Source: Mycteria americana (lineage: Eukaryota; Chordata; Aves; Ciconiiformes; Ciconiidae). From it: a stretch of 64,000 nucleotides of DNA. Within the stretch, counting starts at the first letter, position 1. The number at the start of each line of letters is the position of its first letter. Of this stretch, positions 23,451-36,496 are shown in pieces. Below the pieces are notes generated by a model. The model was given only the letters and a program-made list of their open reading frames with translations. It had not been told where the DNA came from and did not search any database. Where the stretch lies: contig NC_134369.1 of assembly GCF_035582795.1 (NCBI RefSeq), forward strand, positions 57,288,001 to 57,352,000, read 5' to 3'. The position numbers and the translations under genes are program-made.

Positions 23451-25666
23451 CAGGTAAGCAAGCTGCAAGATCCGGTTATGTCAGAAAACTGTTTGTGACC
23501 TAGCAAGATCTGCAGTGCCTCTAGATCAATATAAATTACAAAGATCTGTAAGAACCTGTAGAAAAGTACCCTCTGTCAATGTTTTCTATGGATCGAGTGA
23601 TGTAGTCAAAGACAAATGAAAACCATTTGAGTACATCTAGTTTTCAGTTTGGGAAATATTAAATTTATTCTTCCTTATTGCCCGATTTGAACGCCACACA
23701 GAAGAGTTTTTCTTCACTGTGATTTTAATTTGGAAGCAGGTTTCTCTACAAAAAGCTGATAGCTTCTAAGCACTTTTCTTGTTTTCCTGTCATAATCTAT
23801 TAAAAAAAGTATGATCTAGATGGCACGTATTTTGTTTATGGAATAACAGGAACCACAGCTCAAGATGCATGCCGAAACTGGTAACAGCTACTAGAGGGAG
23901 TCAAGAGAGAGCTTTTTAGGAGAGACTTGAGACGCACACGAAGCTACGCACTTCATAGAGCAGAAGCAGCACGCTGTCTGTAGCCTTTGAAATAAACATC
24001 TTTGCAACAAAGAAATGCCCAACCTTCCCAAAAAGTTCTCCTCCTAACAGAGGTAATCTTCTATGTGCTGAACAGGGATTTACTGCTCAGGCCAAAGGCA
24101 GAGGACTTTCTGAAGACCATTACTGGCATTACTATGCTGATCTAAAGTATATGAGCAGTATATTAATAACTGTTTGTTGACACCGGTCAAAAAAACCTGC
24201 TTGAGCCATATTTAAGTCTTAACTCTGAATTACAGAAATAAAATAGCAAAATTAGAACCTTTTTAATGTCATGTTTATTCATTGTTTTTCTTTTACCATA
24301 ATACATTTGTCTGCATATTTCAAAGCTGTACAAAGACTGGTGTTAATGCTTAATACCTATTAACAGACTAACCCATTTTAGTCAATAATTTACCCCTCCT
24401 GCAACCAGAGATCAGATATATACCATGAACATGGACAAAGAAATAAAATAATGATAGATGTCATGAAAAATAGAAGAAAAAATAGATAGGAAAGTAAACA
24501 AGAAAAAATAAATAAGCATGTGCATTATGAATGTGACTTTTAGTATTGTGTATCTTAATAGTGAAAACAGATCTTTATAATATTGTGGCTATACTAACCA
24601 TGAAGCAGATGAGAAATAGAGTACCAATGTTGTATGACTGGACAGTCTGGGAACAGAAGGGGTTATGTCAAGAGACACAGTAAGTGTCACTAATGGGGTA
24701 TAAATGTTACTGGTAGGGTGCTTGATCCTACAAACAATACTGGAAAGGTGCTTACTACCATGGGTAATCTCCCAGGGCCTGACGGTAATGGTACAGGCAC
24801 TGGCACCAGGGGGAGATGGCTTGTGTTTCCTGCTGCTTGGGGGCTTCTAGAAGCTGGTTTAAGTGCAGGCATAGGCTGGAAGTAGTCTTGTGGCTGCTCT
24901 GAGCTGTATAGCTGATTCAGAAAGGTTGGCTCCAGGGCACTGAACTGCAGGGATCTGATCTACCTCTTCTTTTCTTAGACCCAATTCTTCGACTCCAATC
25001 TAACATTTGCCCTGGAATGAGTCTGGACTGTAAACTCTCACAGAAAGAGTGGGCAGGCCAGTATATATCTGCAGGGGAAAAACACACCTCCTTTGTCACC
25101 CCTTTGCAGCAGCCTAGCTGGGACGACAGCTGAAAGGCAAGGATGTAGTAGACTCACCGGACAACAATGGTACTATGCAAGGTAGTAAGCATTACTCATG
25201 TTAAGATCTATGCTAGATATGAACTTCATGTTGGTAGGAAAATGGGCACAAGTAGTAAAGTGCCATAACTTGTACCCATTTGTCAACCAATGCAAAAAAA
25301 AGGTGAGAAGGCAGCCATGAGGGAAGAAGCAGGCTTACACAACCCTCTCCACCCACATGCTCCTCATCTTCCCTGCTAGAAGATGTATCTATGCTGTCAG
25401 TATCACACAGGCCTGTTTTGTCCCAGATCTAATGACAGTTCTGCCTGAATGCAACCTTCTTTAAAAAAAAAAACTTAAAAAAAAAAAACAAGGCCCAAAC
25501 AAACATGCAACTATGACAACTTAAATTGATGAAGAGTTTCATCTACAAAAAACAGTGAATAACATCAGTTAAGAGGTGGAGAGCCCTCTGTAGCCATGCC
25601 ATACTCATCAGGTCAAACACTTGATTTAACAGTGGTGATCACCAGATACCTAATATATACATCAAC
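23451..25666. other. Intergenic DNA downstream of serpin B
   Basis: AT-rich, with no exon recognised. It must hold the serpin B 3' UTR at its right side; two short A runs (about 25461-25490) lie there. No convincing poly(A) signal close to the stop was found. Confidence 0.4.
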
Positions 25667-25855
25667 TTAATCTTTTTTCAGAGGGTTCACAATTTTTCCC
25701 ATGAAGAGTATATTGTTCTCCATAGTTATGACCATTAGGAAGGGCCTGTTGAATGTAATGGTAACGGGAACGGACATAGGCACTATTTCCATGCCTGTGG
25801 CAGCTGCTGCTTCTGTGCCAGTCTCATCCACCTTTACCACAGCCTTATGAATAGC
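25667..25855 (-). CDS. SERPINA1: Serpin B exon 5 (reactive loop with Met-Ser, C terminus, stop)
   Basis: The acceptor is CTGTTTCTTCACAG at 25856. Codons 352-413 run from [11 protein letters not shown] to [11 protein letters not shown], with TAA at 25667-25669. P1 Met is at 25775-25777 and P1' Ser at 25772-25774. No AATAAA is seen on this strand in the next several hundred bases, so the 3' end is not placed. Confidence 0.93.
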   Translation of the reverse strand, partial: AIHKAVVKVDETGTEAAAATGMEIVPMSVPVTITFNRPFLMVITMENNILFMGKIVNPLKKD

Positions 25856-28800
25856 CTGTGAAGAAACAGACATGTTACAAGTCAAGGGGGTACAAAACTA
25901 GTCACCTAAATAAGAACTTGAGCTAAAAGTACCTGAAGAAGTTAATTGGTAAGAAACAAACATCGGATGAACAGGGTCCACTGCACAAAGACAGGAAAGT
26001 TGGGAAAAAAAGAAAAAAAAATCAGCAAGCTACATGCAGAATAGCTTTCCTAGCCCCAGAGAGGAAAAGTTTATCCCCGGTGGAGGGGCATGTCCCTGCT
26101 ACTGGAAACATCTGCTTTGTTTCTTTTCTTATTCCCTGCTCCCACTCATGCAAATCTGTGGAGTTAGACTAAAGGTTAAGAGAGCAAGATCATATTTAAC
26201 TGTCTATTAAAAGTTCATATAGTTGAAGAATTAACATGCAGATTAGCACAATGAATAGCATCCTGAAATTATGTTTCCTGTGTTCCTTAATGTCTTGGAA
26301 AAAATGGGAGCAAAGGACAAGGGCTAGAAGTGGAGGGCTAGAGCAGAGAAACATTTAGGTTTTACTTTGCAAAATCAAGACATTGACAGACACTAATTCA
26401 CTAACTTCCATCTGAGGTCATGAGGGCAGTTGCTTTGTTCATATTAGACAATGAAACTTGCACTGTTTGTCAGCTTTAAACTCTAGGTTTATTGAAGTAT
26501 GACTTATCTGTAGCTTTTGCCTGGGCCTGGCACTAATGAGAGTCATTGCTCATAGGCTTGAAGCCAAATGTTTTTAATAACTGCTTTTTCCTTTCCCCCA
26601 AACAGTTTAAAAGCAAGCAGCGTTTTTCCTCTCCCCTCCATAAAACGCAAGCAGTGATACATCCTACAGCTCCCTGCTTGCCCACAGGCAGGCTAAAGAA
26701 GGTAGACACAAACAGAAGCAGCAATGTAATGACTGTAACATGCTGCAGGAGGGTACCAAGGTGTGGATAGACGATGATTTGGTCACGTCTGGTTTATAAG
26801 GTTGCCTCACGCAGATCAAAAAGGCCTTCTATATTAAAAAATTACAGACTTGTAATCTCCTCCAACTCAATTGCACTGACAGCGCAAAGTAATGTGGGTG
26901 AAATACTCTGTATGCCAACAGCTGCCTTTTCATGTGAAGCAAAGCCTCTTTACATGAGTTTTGCATCATGAATAGTTGTAAAGAAAGTGATGTAAGTGTC
27001 AATAACCATGGACCGATAAAACAAAAAGCAGTATGACTTACCTGGGAAATTCTATGCTGAGGCTGCCCAGTGATCCCAGACAGGTCAGCCTTATCAGTGA
27101 ATACATCCATGACACCCATTTTATATAATATATCTTTTAGGTTATACGTCCCATAAAGAGTGAATTTTGGAAGATGCAAATTTGCTGAGCTGCCAGAAAA
27201 GAAGTGCAAGAATATGGTGAAACTTTTGATCAGGTATCACAGCATAACACAGACTCCCACGAGACAAACTCATTTTGCTTTCTCCCCAAAGACATTTTGC
27301 TTGCAGGCTCTCTCTAGCCTACATGGGAGATGTATAGTGACATTAATTTGGGAAGAAGAAAAGAAGGTTTATAAAAATGTTGGAAGGCTGGTTCAGAGGA
27401 TAGGGTTGTAGGTTGCTGGCTCACAGTCTGCAAAAAGCCAACACATGAACAGTGAGATTGACCCAGTGATCATTCAGCACAACAGTACAGCTGTACCTCC
27501 CTAAGGATCTTCATCTGACATTTTCAGAAGTTAGTGATATTTTGTGCATTCTGCTGGAAGCACCTTCATCATGCCCCATTACTGAGGATGCAGAGGATTC
27601 ACCTTGTGAAAAAGTGATTCTTTTAGGTGTCTCAGACTGGGCACAAAAAAATCCAACGCACCCAAGTTCACTGGGTGACAGTGAACACCCAGTGACAGAA
27701 AACAAAACAAAACACAAAAACCCACAAATGTTGGGCTTGTGTCTTTATCTTATAAATCAGGACAGAGAAAACAAAAAGATATACCAAAGGAGCAGGACAA
27801 TAAGTGGTGGTGACTGTATGGATGACAAAGTAAAAACCAAAAACACATTGACAGAACATAGTCAATAGATAATTATTTTTCTGTGTCAAGTCCAATGTCC
27901 GTTTTATTAATTTTTTTTTGAAAGTGACTAGTTTGCTGCTTTCCATGAATTAATGAAAGCTCCATATTTCTGACTAATTTCTTCCTTGCTCTTTCAGTAA
28001 GGATCTAACAATTCCTTTTCAAAGGTTAAAACCAACATTTACAGCTAGAAGCAACATGATGAGACAGAGGTTAGTGATAATGGTGACAGTAGGTACTGTT
28101 TTCTGGTGAGAAACCAGGACAACTGTCCAGGGTTCCAGGTCAGGGAGATGTGGAGCACTTAACGAAGCTGTCCAAAGAGCAAGTCATCCAGTGGACAAGT
28201 GGGAAGGAAAGGGCCCATACCTCCAGCGTCGCACAGCATCTAATGCCAAGTCTGGCTGGTAGCCAAATATGAGAGTGCTAGTGGACTGATAACAGGTTGC
28301 TGATCTCTTACTTCTGCCTAATTTCTGACTGTGCTGATTGCTCTCTCAAATGAGGATGCAACTATCATTGAATCATCTGCCTTGCTATTACATAAAGACA
28401 CTCATTCACAAGCCCCCACTTGCTTTCAACATGCAGGAAAGGGAAAGCCATAGGCACACAGCAACAATGCGACCAGGCAGGAAGCACTGGGATACACTTT
28501 CCGGAAGAGAAAGTAATGTTTTCTCCACAGTCAGCCATTAAATAGATCTCAGCTGCGGGTACTGGCAACACTTTGGCACTAGCCCCTGTTCAGCAGCCAA
28601 CAGTAACGAAAAGCGTTCCTCACAATGCTTCTGCAACCGGTGTCAACGTCAGTTTGCAGACAGAGAAACAGGGACAAACATAGCTTGCCCACGGTCCTTA
28701 CATCATTCCGTATCCTATGTCAAACCCATTTATTAAGACCTCCCAGAGACTCCAAATAATAGCAAAGGCAAACAGTTGCTTTGAAAACTAAAGGGAAAAG

Positions 28801-31800
28801 GAGGAGTACGTGTCATTAGTTTGCAGGAGAGAACTGTCATGATGAAAAATGGGGAGCTGCATGAAACAAGCTCATCTTTGACAGTGATGCATTTTTATAA
28901 TATAAGATTTACATCCCCCATTAGTGGCTTTTAGGTAGATTATTCCAGTTTGGGGAGGGGGGAGAGAATGGAGAGAGGAAATATAAATCCCCCCAATTGT
29001 ATTTAGTGTCTTTCTTGCTGATTTTAAAGGCAATTGTGTTTCTTTGACAAAAATGATTCATAAGTATCTTGATTCACCATCTTATTTGTTCTATAGTGAT
29101 TTTAGTGACAAACCACATAGCTACTCCCAGAAATTTCAAAACTGTGAAGGTACCCAGAGAATTACGTAGTTTTTTCCATCTTTTTTTAAATGAAAAAAGG
29201 TTCTAGATTCTTTTGATAAGATTTAACAGTGAATCAGAGTTATGAGCATGACACTGGGTTTGGTTTTATGTATTAGGATGTCATTTTTGTCTTGAGAAAT
29301 GATCATCTAAAATATGATTTTCAAATGTGTATCTGTGAAGGTCTCTAACATGACACATCAGATTTCATGAATGAACCCAAGGGCTTGATTCTGTGAACAT
29401 GTTGTGCCTATGCTTGTACACATATTTTGTCCCATCAAAGGCCACTACTACACATGACACTAAACAGAAGGAGTCTAAAGTTGTTTTAGAAAGCATATAA
29501 ACTTTCTGCCTTCTAGTCTCAAAGTTACCTTGAAGCAAGTGTAGCTTACTCCAATTTTACCTTCCTAAGTCTTCAGAGATCCTGAATACAGTGGCTCTGC
29601 AATGTGCCAGCTGCTCTATACCCTTATCATTGAGCTTTGTCCTCACAGTTCCAAATGAAGTTGTTATTTCAGCGTTAAATGTGCAATTATTGGTAACAGT
29701 AATAGGCAGAAAGGAAGCAAGAGACAAGAAAAAGGGCTGAAGGAAAGTGGTAGAAATTTACTTGTAAATAGGAGAAGGCAGAATACCTCCCCCAAAAAAG
29801 TGAGAAGAGGTTTTAAGACAGAAAACTGGGAGCTATGGAGGGCTGAAGATGGGAAACAAAATGTGGAAACGGCAAAAGTCCTAAAGCTGTGAAGGTTTTC
29901 ACTTTGTGCAGTACTGAATGTGAAAACACAGGGACACCAGAGCACCAGATTTCAACTTTGGTCAGCGGGAATTCTTCTGTAGATTAAAACAGAACTAAAA
30001 ATAGTACCCTGATTTTGTGTCATAGCCCAGCAAATGGAAACTGATGTGTCTCCTTGCCTACCATCTGAACCAAGAACTGCAGAATTTTACCTTTTTGAGA
30101 CTAATGTCCTCCACCTTGACATACGTTCACAAGACAATCTTTTCTCCAGCTTCCTCATTCTTCCTTGATCAGGCAGAATAAAAAATGCCGAAGCACCTCC
30201 TTTGTAATCCATTTGCACCACAGTGGAAGACAGCTGTTCATCATAGCCATGCTTGAACAGGCCCATTCCAAACATCATCGGAACTTCAACAGCCTTGTTC
30301 CCATCCACAAAGAATTTGTTCTTTTTAGTGTATTTTGGATCGAAAGGTTTTTCCCATTCAGCTTGAAATATAAGAGACAGAGTTACAGAATATTTTGAGG
30401 ACATGAAACCATAGGTCATACCACCATAGGACACATTCATAGATGACAGAAACTGGTACAGCTGGATCAGCTTCAAAGACAAACTAGTTTGCAATGAGCA
30501 CTTGATCTTACTGAATACTCAGAACAATTCAGTAGCAGCACACAATAGGTAGTCTGTGATGTAAAAACTTCCCTCGGATCTTACAGCAGGTTGCGATATC
30601 CTTCATTTAAATGAGATACCAACTGTTCTAGTGTGCACTTTTCCTCCATGACAACAGTTTTAAGGAGCCTATAAAGCCCTCATATGATGCAGCCTTTAAA
30701 TGAGAGCTGAGAAGAAGAAAGATTCTCTCCTTTCCTTATTCCCACACCAAAATAGACTTGTGAAGGGTGACATGAGGGATGATTTCTCCAATGAAATAAA
30801 AGGATTCAGGTTACTTGCAGAGAGAAGGATTTTTTATGCCACTTTAGTTGATGCCCAATAAAGTCATGAAGAACTTAATTCTACCAGACAGCTGGGTTAA
30901 AAAACAAAAACAAAACAACAATGACAAAAACCTTTTGTACTGTCATGCTACAATATTAAATTTCCAAAGGCTTCTTGCTTAGTCATAGTGAAACAAATTG
31001 TCTACATTGAAACTCTGAAAGATTCTTATCCTCAGTGGAGAGGAGTTTCTAAGCCAAATTCCAGCTATCCACCTCAACCATTTCAGAGGCTGAGCAGCTT
31101 AAAAAAAGGGGGAAAAGTTGGGGGAGGTTTGTTTTGGTTTGGTTTTTTTGTTGTTTTTTTTAAAGAAAGATGTGTTGCTCTGTAGTAAATACTGCCTTCT
31201 AGAACAAAGATAATTTTTTATCAAATTTAGTGGGCAAAAGTAGAGCCATAATGCTAAGTAAAATAAGTGCCATCAAGAAAACCATGAAACAAGATGCAAC
31301 CCCTTTTGACTTCTGATTTCTATTTGAACAATGATTACTAGGCAGCCTGGTACAAGTGAAATAATTATTGTCTGTTGTTTCCACCATCTGTGAAATAGAC
31401 ATAAACAGCACTTATTTAGTATTTGGAAAGAGTGAAATGAGACTTAGTGCATGTCTTGGGCTCTGAAAATATAAACTGACAACTGCCAATACTCTGAAGA
31501 TGGGAAAAGTTGCTACTTTTATGTTTCTTCATTAACAGTGACTTCTTCTATCGTCAGATATATAAAAGGCAGGACTTCTGCCTTGATATGCTTAAGGGAA
31601 AAAAAAAAAAAAGCAGAATGAATCACAGAAACATGAATGACAAGTCCTGAAACACTCAAACAACTTTTATCTAGTGCTCAACTCAGGGAAAACACCCACT
31701 GATTTCAGAAAGAGCTTTGCTTGATTAAAAACCGAGTAGGATGTTAGGATTTAGCACACAGACTAGACAAAGATTATATTCACTAATCCTTTCCTCCTGT

Positions 31801-34441
31801 TTCAGAGGAACTCTTATTCCTATGCTCTGCTGTCTCTCAGGAGGCTACCTTCTAGGGATGGCACCTTCCTCAAATGCTTTACAGTGTTCAAGTGGAAAAA
31901 TGAACCTCAAAGTATGATGCTTTGTGGTGACCAGCTCAGCTAGGGCGTGATAAGGGACTGGTGTACTGTAGTGGAATAGCATGCCCACTGGCTGAGAGCC
32001 AGGAAAATATTGCCAGACTTCTGTCCTTAGGGAAGGACTTCTACACTCCGCTACATGACAAAAAAGGGGGAGGAGAGTCACTAGTGCTGTGCAAGGAAGG
32101 TTGTAATGCACAGAGAGTGGACAAGAGCCTAGAAGTATAGACTGGTTATAGAGGTACCTGAGCTTTAGAGATCCTCTCCAGATTGATCCCAGCCTCTAGA
32201 TCAATTAGCATTAACCTACTCTCAATTTCAAGATAAAAATCCTTATTATTGCTAATACTGCTATTTAATCTCTTTTCTTTAAAATTGAAGAGCAATAACT
32301 GAATCTCCACCATCTTTGGACGAGCTGGGAAATCATTTAAGTAATAAGAACAAACATCTAATTTTAAACAAAACTAAATTTTAGAACACGTAAAAGTTAT
32401 CTGTAACAAAAAGTTATCTTTAATAAAAGGTTTCTCAGGCTTTTGCCACCATTGTGCTACTCAATTTATTGCTCCTTCTTCAAACACCTTTCAGTAAAAG
32501 AAAAATCAACATCTTTTTTGCCTGTTTTGAAAGATGTGCCTGATGCTAAATAAAAGCTCATCTTGAAAATATTATTTGAGACAAACAAGTATGTGTTCAA
32601 GAGAATTAAGAAACATCAGTCATCTGTATTCCAAACAGCTCCATTTAGCTGTGGCCAGATCTTCGGAGATTAACACAAGGAGCAGAGACACAGATGAAAA
32701 GCAAAGCAAAACAAAAATATGGTTTTGAATTACTTTTGGGGGAAGCCTCATATTGGGGAGGAGAGTGGAAGCATCCAGGTTAGCAGTTTTAAAAGAATAG
32801 CATTTCTAATATGTCATCTCTGTTTCAATTAAAAAGCTTAATGATATTTTTATCAGATAAATTACAGAATATTATCTGTCTGAGTACAATTGCTTTGTGT
32901 TCAGATTGTGATAAAATGGGTCAGAAAGAGAAGATTTGAAAGAAGATGCAATGTCTGTTATTAGACCACTGATTGAGCCTTACAGCCTTGCTCCTCTTCT
33001 TCTCATTAGATCAGCAGTCTGAAAAGCTCTGGGAAGATCTGTAGACTGTGTCTAAGCAGACTGCACAAGTTAATTAATAAAAACAAGCTTATTGTCATTA
33101 GGCTTCTATTTGATACTGGTGGGTTCATCTCTTCGCTGGAAAATATTAGAATCTGCAAATTAAAAAAAAAGGTTGAAAAACCTATGCCTCTAGACACATC
33201 AGGACTACAGCCATACTATCAGTAAAGGAGTAGTTAGTTAAATAAAAAAAGGAGAACATGAGTGTGAAACTAAAGCTGCTGTTACATGTTTAGCTTTGGA
33301 TACATGAACATACTCAGTAACAGCAAAATTCCTGAGTAAACATATTTTCTTTTTCGTAAGATGCTAAGTTTTACTTTAACAGTGTTCTTTGAATTTAACT
33401 CTGAACTTGCTAAACAAAAAACCAGCTAAAGTGGATTTCAAATTAATTCCTAGCCAACAAATCATTTAAGAAAGTGCTTAAATCCCACTAGATTGTATAG
33501 GACTAGATGCTTTACTGAATAGAGATGCCTTCCTCAAAGTATATTTCACTTAATCTTCAGGAGGAAAGAAATGTATATGTTAAAAGATATAGGAAAATTT
33601 GCCATAAATTTTGCTAGGAATTATCGTCAGTGTCAAGCAGAACATAATTTCCAATAGCTATATTTATAATTAAGTGTAAGTGGGACCAAAAGGAAAACAA
33701 GATATGAGTCCATCTGCAAAACTATATTGCAAAAAAAGGTGATGAAGTCCAAGACTGACCTGAGGAAATAATGTAGGAAGTAGGAGAATATAATATGTGT
33801 ATCTTACCGTTAAAATAAATATAGCTAATAAGGAGAATTTCAGTAAGTGGATCAAGGTTATTTATGAGGTCCTTGATTTTCCCATTGGTTCTTCCCGCTA
33901 CATATTCGTTGATCTTTATCTGGGCTTGATCAGCCCTCTTGAAGTTCATAGGATAAGCTTCTCCTTCATAGAAGTTTCTGAGATCACTTAAAAATTTATC
34001 TTGTGGCTTCAGTCGGTCAAGCACAAACAGGACATTTCCCATATTCAGCTGTAACCCCTCATTCTTTCTGTTTACCATTTGCATGAGTTGACGAAAACCT
34101 TCATGTATTTCATTTTCAGAAATCTCACGTGGGTTAAAGCTAAGGACCCTAAGAATCTGTGTCAGAGTGTCTGATCTGGCACCCAGAGTCAGCATTGCCA
34201 GGGCAGTAGAGATGCTCAAAGGAGAGAAGAAAACATTCCCATTGTTTTCACGAGAAGAAATCTCTTTGTAGAAACAACATGCAAACTGACAAACACTGTT
34301 GCCTATAGTCTGCTGTGGCATGTTTCGGTTTTCTTGGCCTCTTTGATTTTGGTTTCTTACACCTTGGTGATTAAGCTGATAGCAATAACTGTTGGAATAA
34401 ATCCCAACAATTAAAAGACACAGGAAAAACAACATCTTCAT
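25667..34441 (-). CDS. SERPINA1: Serpin B: alpha-1-antitrypsin-like serpin, complete four-exon coding region (413 aa)
   Basis: Coding exons 33808-34441, 30091-30361, 27042-27189 and 25667-25855 join in frame to 1242 nt (413 codons plus stop). Residues 1-20 are a signal peptide. An Asn/Gln/Arg-rich segment (21-48) precedes the core, which shows [54 protein letters not shown] and TFNRPF. The hinge is GTEAAAAT, and the reactive site reads IVPMSVP, like AIPMSIP of human alpha-1-antitrypsin, with loop spacing identical. P1 is M378 and P1' is S379. It should therefore be a secreted inhibitor of elastase-like serine proteases whose P1 Met can be oxidised. Oddities: no N-X-S/T sequon anywhere, and three cysteines (51, 55, 56) in the helix A region. 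The introns (3.4, 2.9 and 1.2 kb) are longer than in serpin A. SERPINA1 is the best name from the loop, but orthology within the cluster needs a tree. Confidence 0.92.
27042..27189 (-). CDS. SERPINA1: Serpin B exon 4 (148 bp)
   Basis: The acceptor is CTTCTTTTCTGGCAG and the donor is GTAAGTC from 27041. The length is 148 bp. It codes for [19 protein letters not shown], then [17 protein letters not shown], ending at Gln before the loop exon. Confidence 0.92.
27668..27695. repeat. Perfect inverted repeat in a serpin B intron
   Basis: TCACTGGGTG (27668-27677) and CACCCAGTGA (27686-27695) form a 10-bp stem with an 8-base loop. It lies between exons 4 and 3. No function is evident. Confidence 0.8.
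30091..30361 (-). CDS. SERPINA1: Serpin B exon 3 (271 bp)
   Basis: The acceptor ends TATATTTCAAG at 30362, and the donor is GTAAAATTC from 30090. The 271-bp length is canonical. It codes for [15 protein letters not shown], then [18 protein letters not shown] and the [17 protein letters not shown] block. The last codon is split AG|C (Ser). Confidence 0.92.
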
Positions 34442-34453
34442 GTTTCTATAACT
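33808..34453 (-). CDS. SERPINA1: Serpin B exon 2 (start codon, signal peptide, N-terminal half)
   Basis: The acceptor TTCTTTTACAG ends at 34454. Twelve nt of 5' UTR precede ATG at 34439-34441. The coding part is 634 nt, phase 1, with donor GTAAGAT from 33807. As in serpin A, the ATG directly follows the acceptor and begins a signal peptide. It codes for residues 1-211 plus one base. Confidence 0.92.
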
Positions 34454-36396
34454 CTGTAAAAGAAGAAAAGAAAAATGACATTTGGCTTACAAATCTTTTT
34501 ACCTTGTGCTTAGCAATAAGTCAATCCCTTCACTGTACAGACCTGGCTTGGTACCAGTGATTCCAAGCCATTTGAATTCAGGGATACCGGCTTTCTATTT
34601 CAAGGAAGCAGACTCTGGAAAATTACTCAACCTACTGAAGAAGTTATGAAAGAATAAAAATTAAAGTCAAAGAGGGATGAAGTAATACCAAAGACGCCCT
34701 CATTAAGGTTAGGTTACAATTCCTTTGAAACTGTTTTGTTTCCAGTGTTCTGTTTTTAATGTGGCTTTAAGTGATAAAAAGCTGTAAGTCAAAAGTACGG
34801 GTCTATAGAGCAGAAAGTAAAGGAGACAGTCAAGGCTGCTCAGTTACATTTCGCAAGATGAAAAATCAAAGCAGAAGAAAGGCACATTATTCCTCCATTG
34901 TGAGAATTAAAGTATTATACGTTTTTGAATGGGCTGGCATATGGAAACATATAGGCAGGCACCAGAGAGAAAGTAAATGCGCTTGTTAATGAGGAAGTGA
35001 TGAACATTTACAGTGATTCTATAAAGCTTGAACAATTGAGCACCATTTAAAAAAAAAAAAACCTTCCACATAACTAACAAAATAGAGAAATATGCTTTGC
35101 GCAATTAAGAAGTTATCAAGACCCTGGAAATACAGTGTTGCTTATTAAGAAAGGGAAAATGAGTATGTACACAGAACAGCAAATGAAAACAAGTGTGTGC
35201 CTGCTGCATGCAGAGGCATGTCCAGCCCAGTGACTGAACCAAATCACCTAAAAATAAAAGGAAAATTAGAGGAAACTCTAGAACAATCATGGTGTTTATC
35301 ATCAGAAAGATAGCAAAGGGTGATTTTGGCAGAGAAGGCTGCAATGGTAAATGTGAAGATGAATGAGTGAATTCTGGAGGAACAAAGATACTAAGAGATA
35401 CTGATAGAACAGGAAAGCTTTTTCCCAAGCAGCATGGGAACCATCCATTCCACATCTGTGGCAATACTTTTAACTCTAGAAATTAATACTGTACCACACT
35501 TGGTTCAACAACTTTTGTCAACAGACAGAAGGAAGTAAAGGTGTTGAATATCTAGAAATCCAGAACATCCTCCTGTGGTATATGATGACTTTACCCACAG
35601 AATCTTTTATAAAATAAAATACTCTCTAGAGGAAAATGTAAGGATTTTCAAAGGGGAAAAATATCGTAAGTTTCTGACTTGCATTGAGAAACGGTATTCA
35701 CACTCTCATGCCTTGTAAAATCATTGAATCCTTATCAGCTCCCATGACCCTGCATTTGTGTTCTCCACTTTGCAGCATCTTGGTTCTCCAAAATTCAGGG
35801 AACTCAGAATGCTGATCTCTGCTTTAATAATATCTGCTATAAATATTCCTTAATTCACACCCTTTGAATATCATGGTTATAACAATAGGAAGGGCCTGAG
35901 CCCCATGACAAACCACTTTCAGACAGTTCACTTTCATATCTAGAACACATTTAAATTTGATCTCTTTGATTTGTTTGTGACTTGCTCCACCATCACTCTT
36001 AGTCTAATTCTTTTAGCCTTTGCCTCTATCCACAATTTCTTTTTTTCCAAACTCTCTCTAGAGTTTAGAGAGCTTTAGAGAGCAATCCTTAAGTCCTCAC
36101 TTCCATTTCATTTCATGCCCTACATTTGTTATTGTCATCCATTTACTTCATTTAACTCTCGAAAACATTTTAGAGATGCAGTTTTCCTAAAGAGAGTTAT
36201 GGTACACAAACATGCCAATCTCACAGAGGACTTATCTTTTTTATTTAAAAAACCAAAACCATAATAAAACAATACAAAAAGCTTTGAATTGCAACTTGAA
36301 TATGAACATGGTAATTTCTCAATTGATTATTCAGAAAGTGTTGTCCTGCATATAACATTTGACAATTTTTCCACAGAAAAAAAATGCATTACTTAC

Positions 36397-36460
36397 GGTA
36401 CAGTCAAGAGGGTCCTGTTGTATTCACCAGGTCTGCACAGGTCCTTGCTCAGTTGTTTGT
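36397..36460 (-). other. SERPINA1: Candidate noncoding exon 1 of serpin B
   Basis: A strong donor, GTAAGTAATG, starts at 36396, about 1.9 kb above the exon 2 acceptor. The preceding bases include ACCTGGTGAATAC, loosely like the 5' UTR of mammalian SERPINA1. The 5' end is a guess. No clear TATA box is present at the expected place, so this is weaker than the serpin A counterpart. Confidence 0.3.
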
Positions 36461-36496
36461 GCTGCTGAACACAAAGCAGGGTATCCTCTAGTAAAG

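Noticed and set aside
33069-33081. HNF1-like sequence GTTAATTAATAAA inside the serpin B intron between exons 2 and 3
   Set aside because: A match of similar quality to the serpin A site, but with no TATA box or donor nearby. Such AT-rich matches are expected by chance in this composition.
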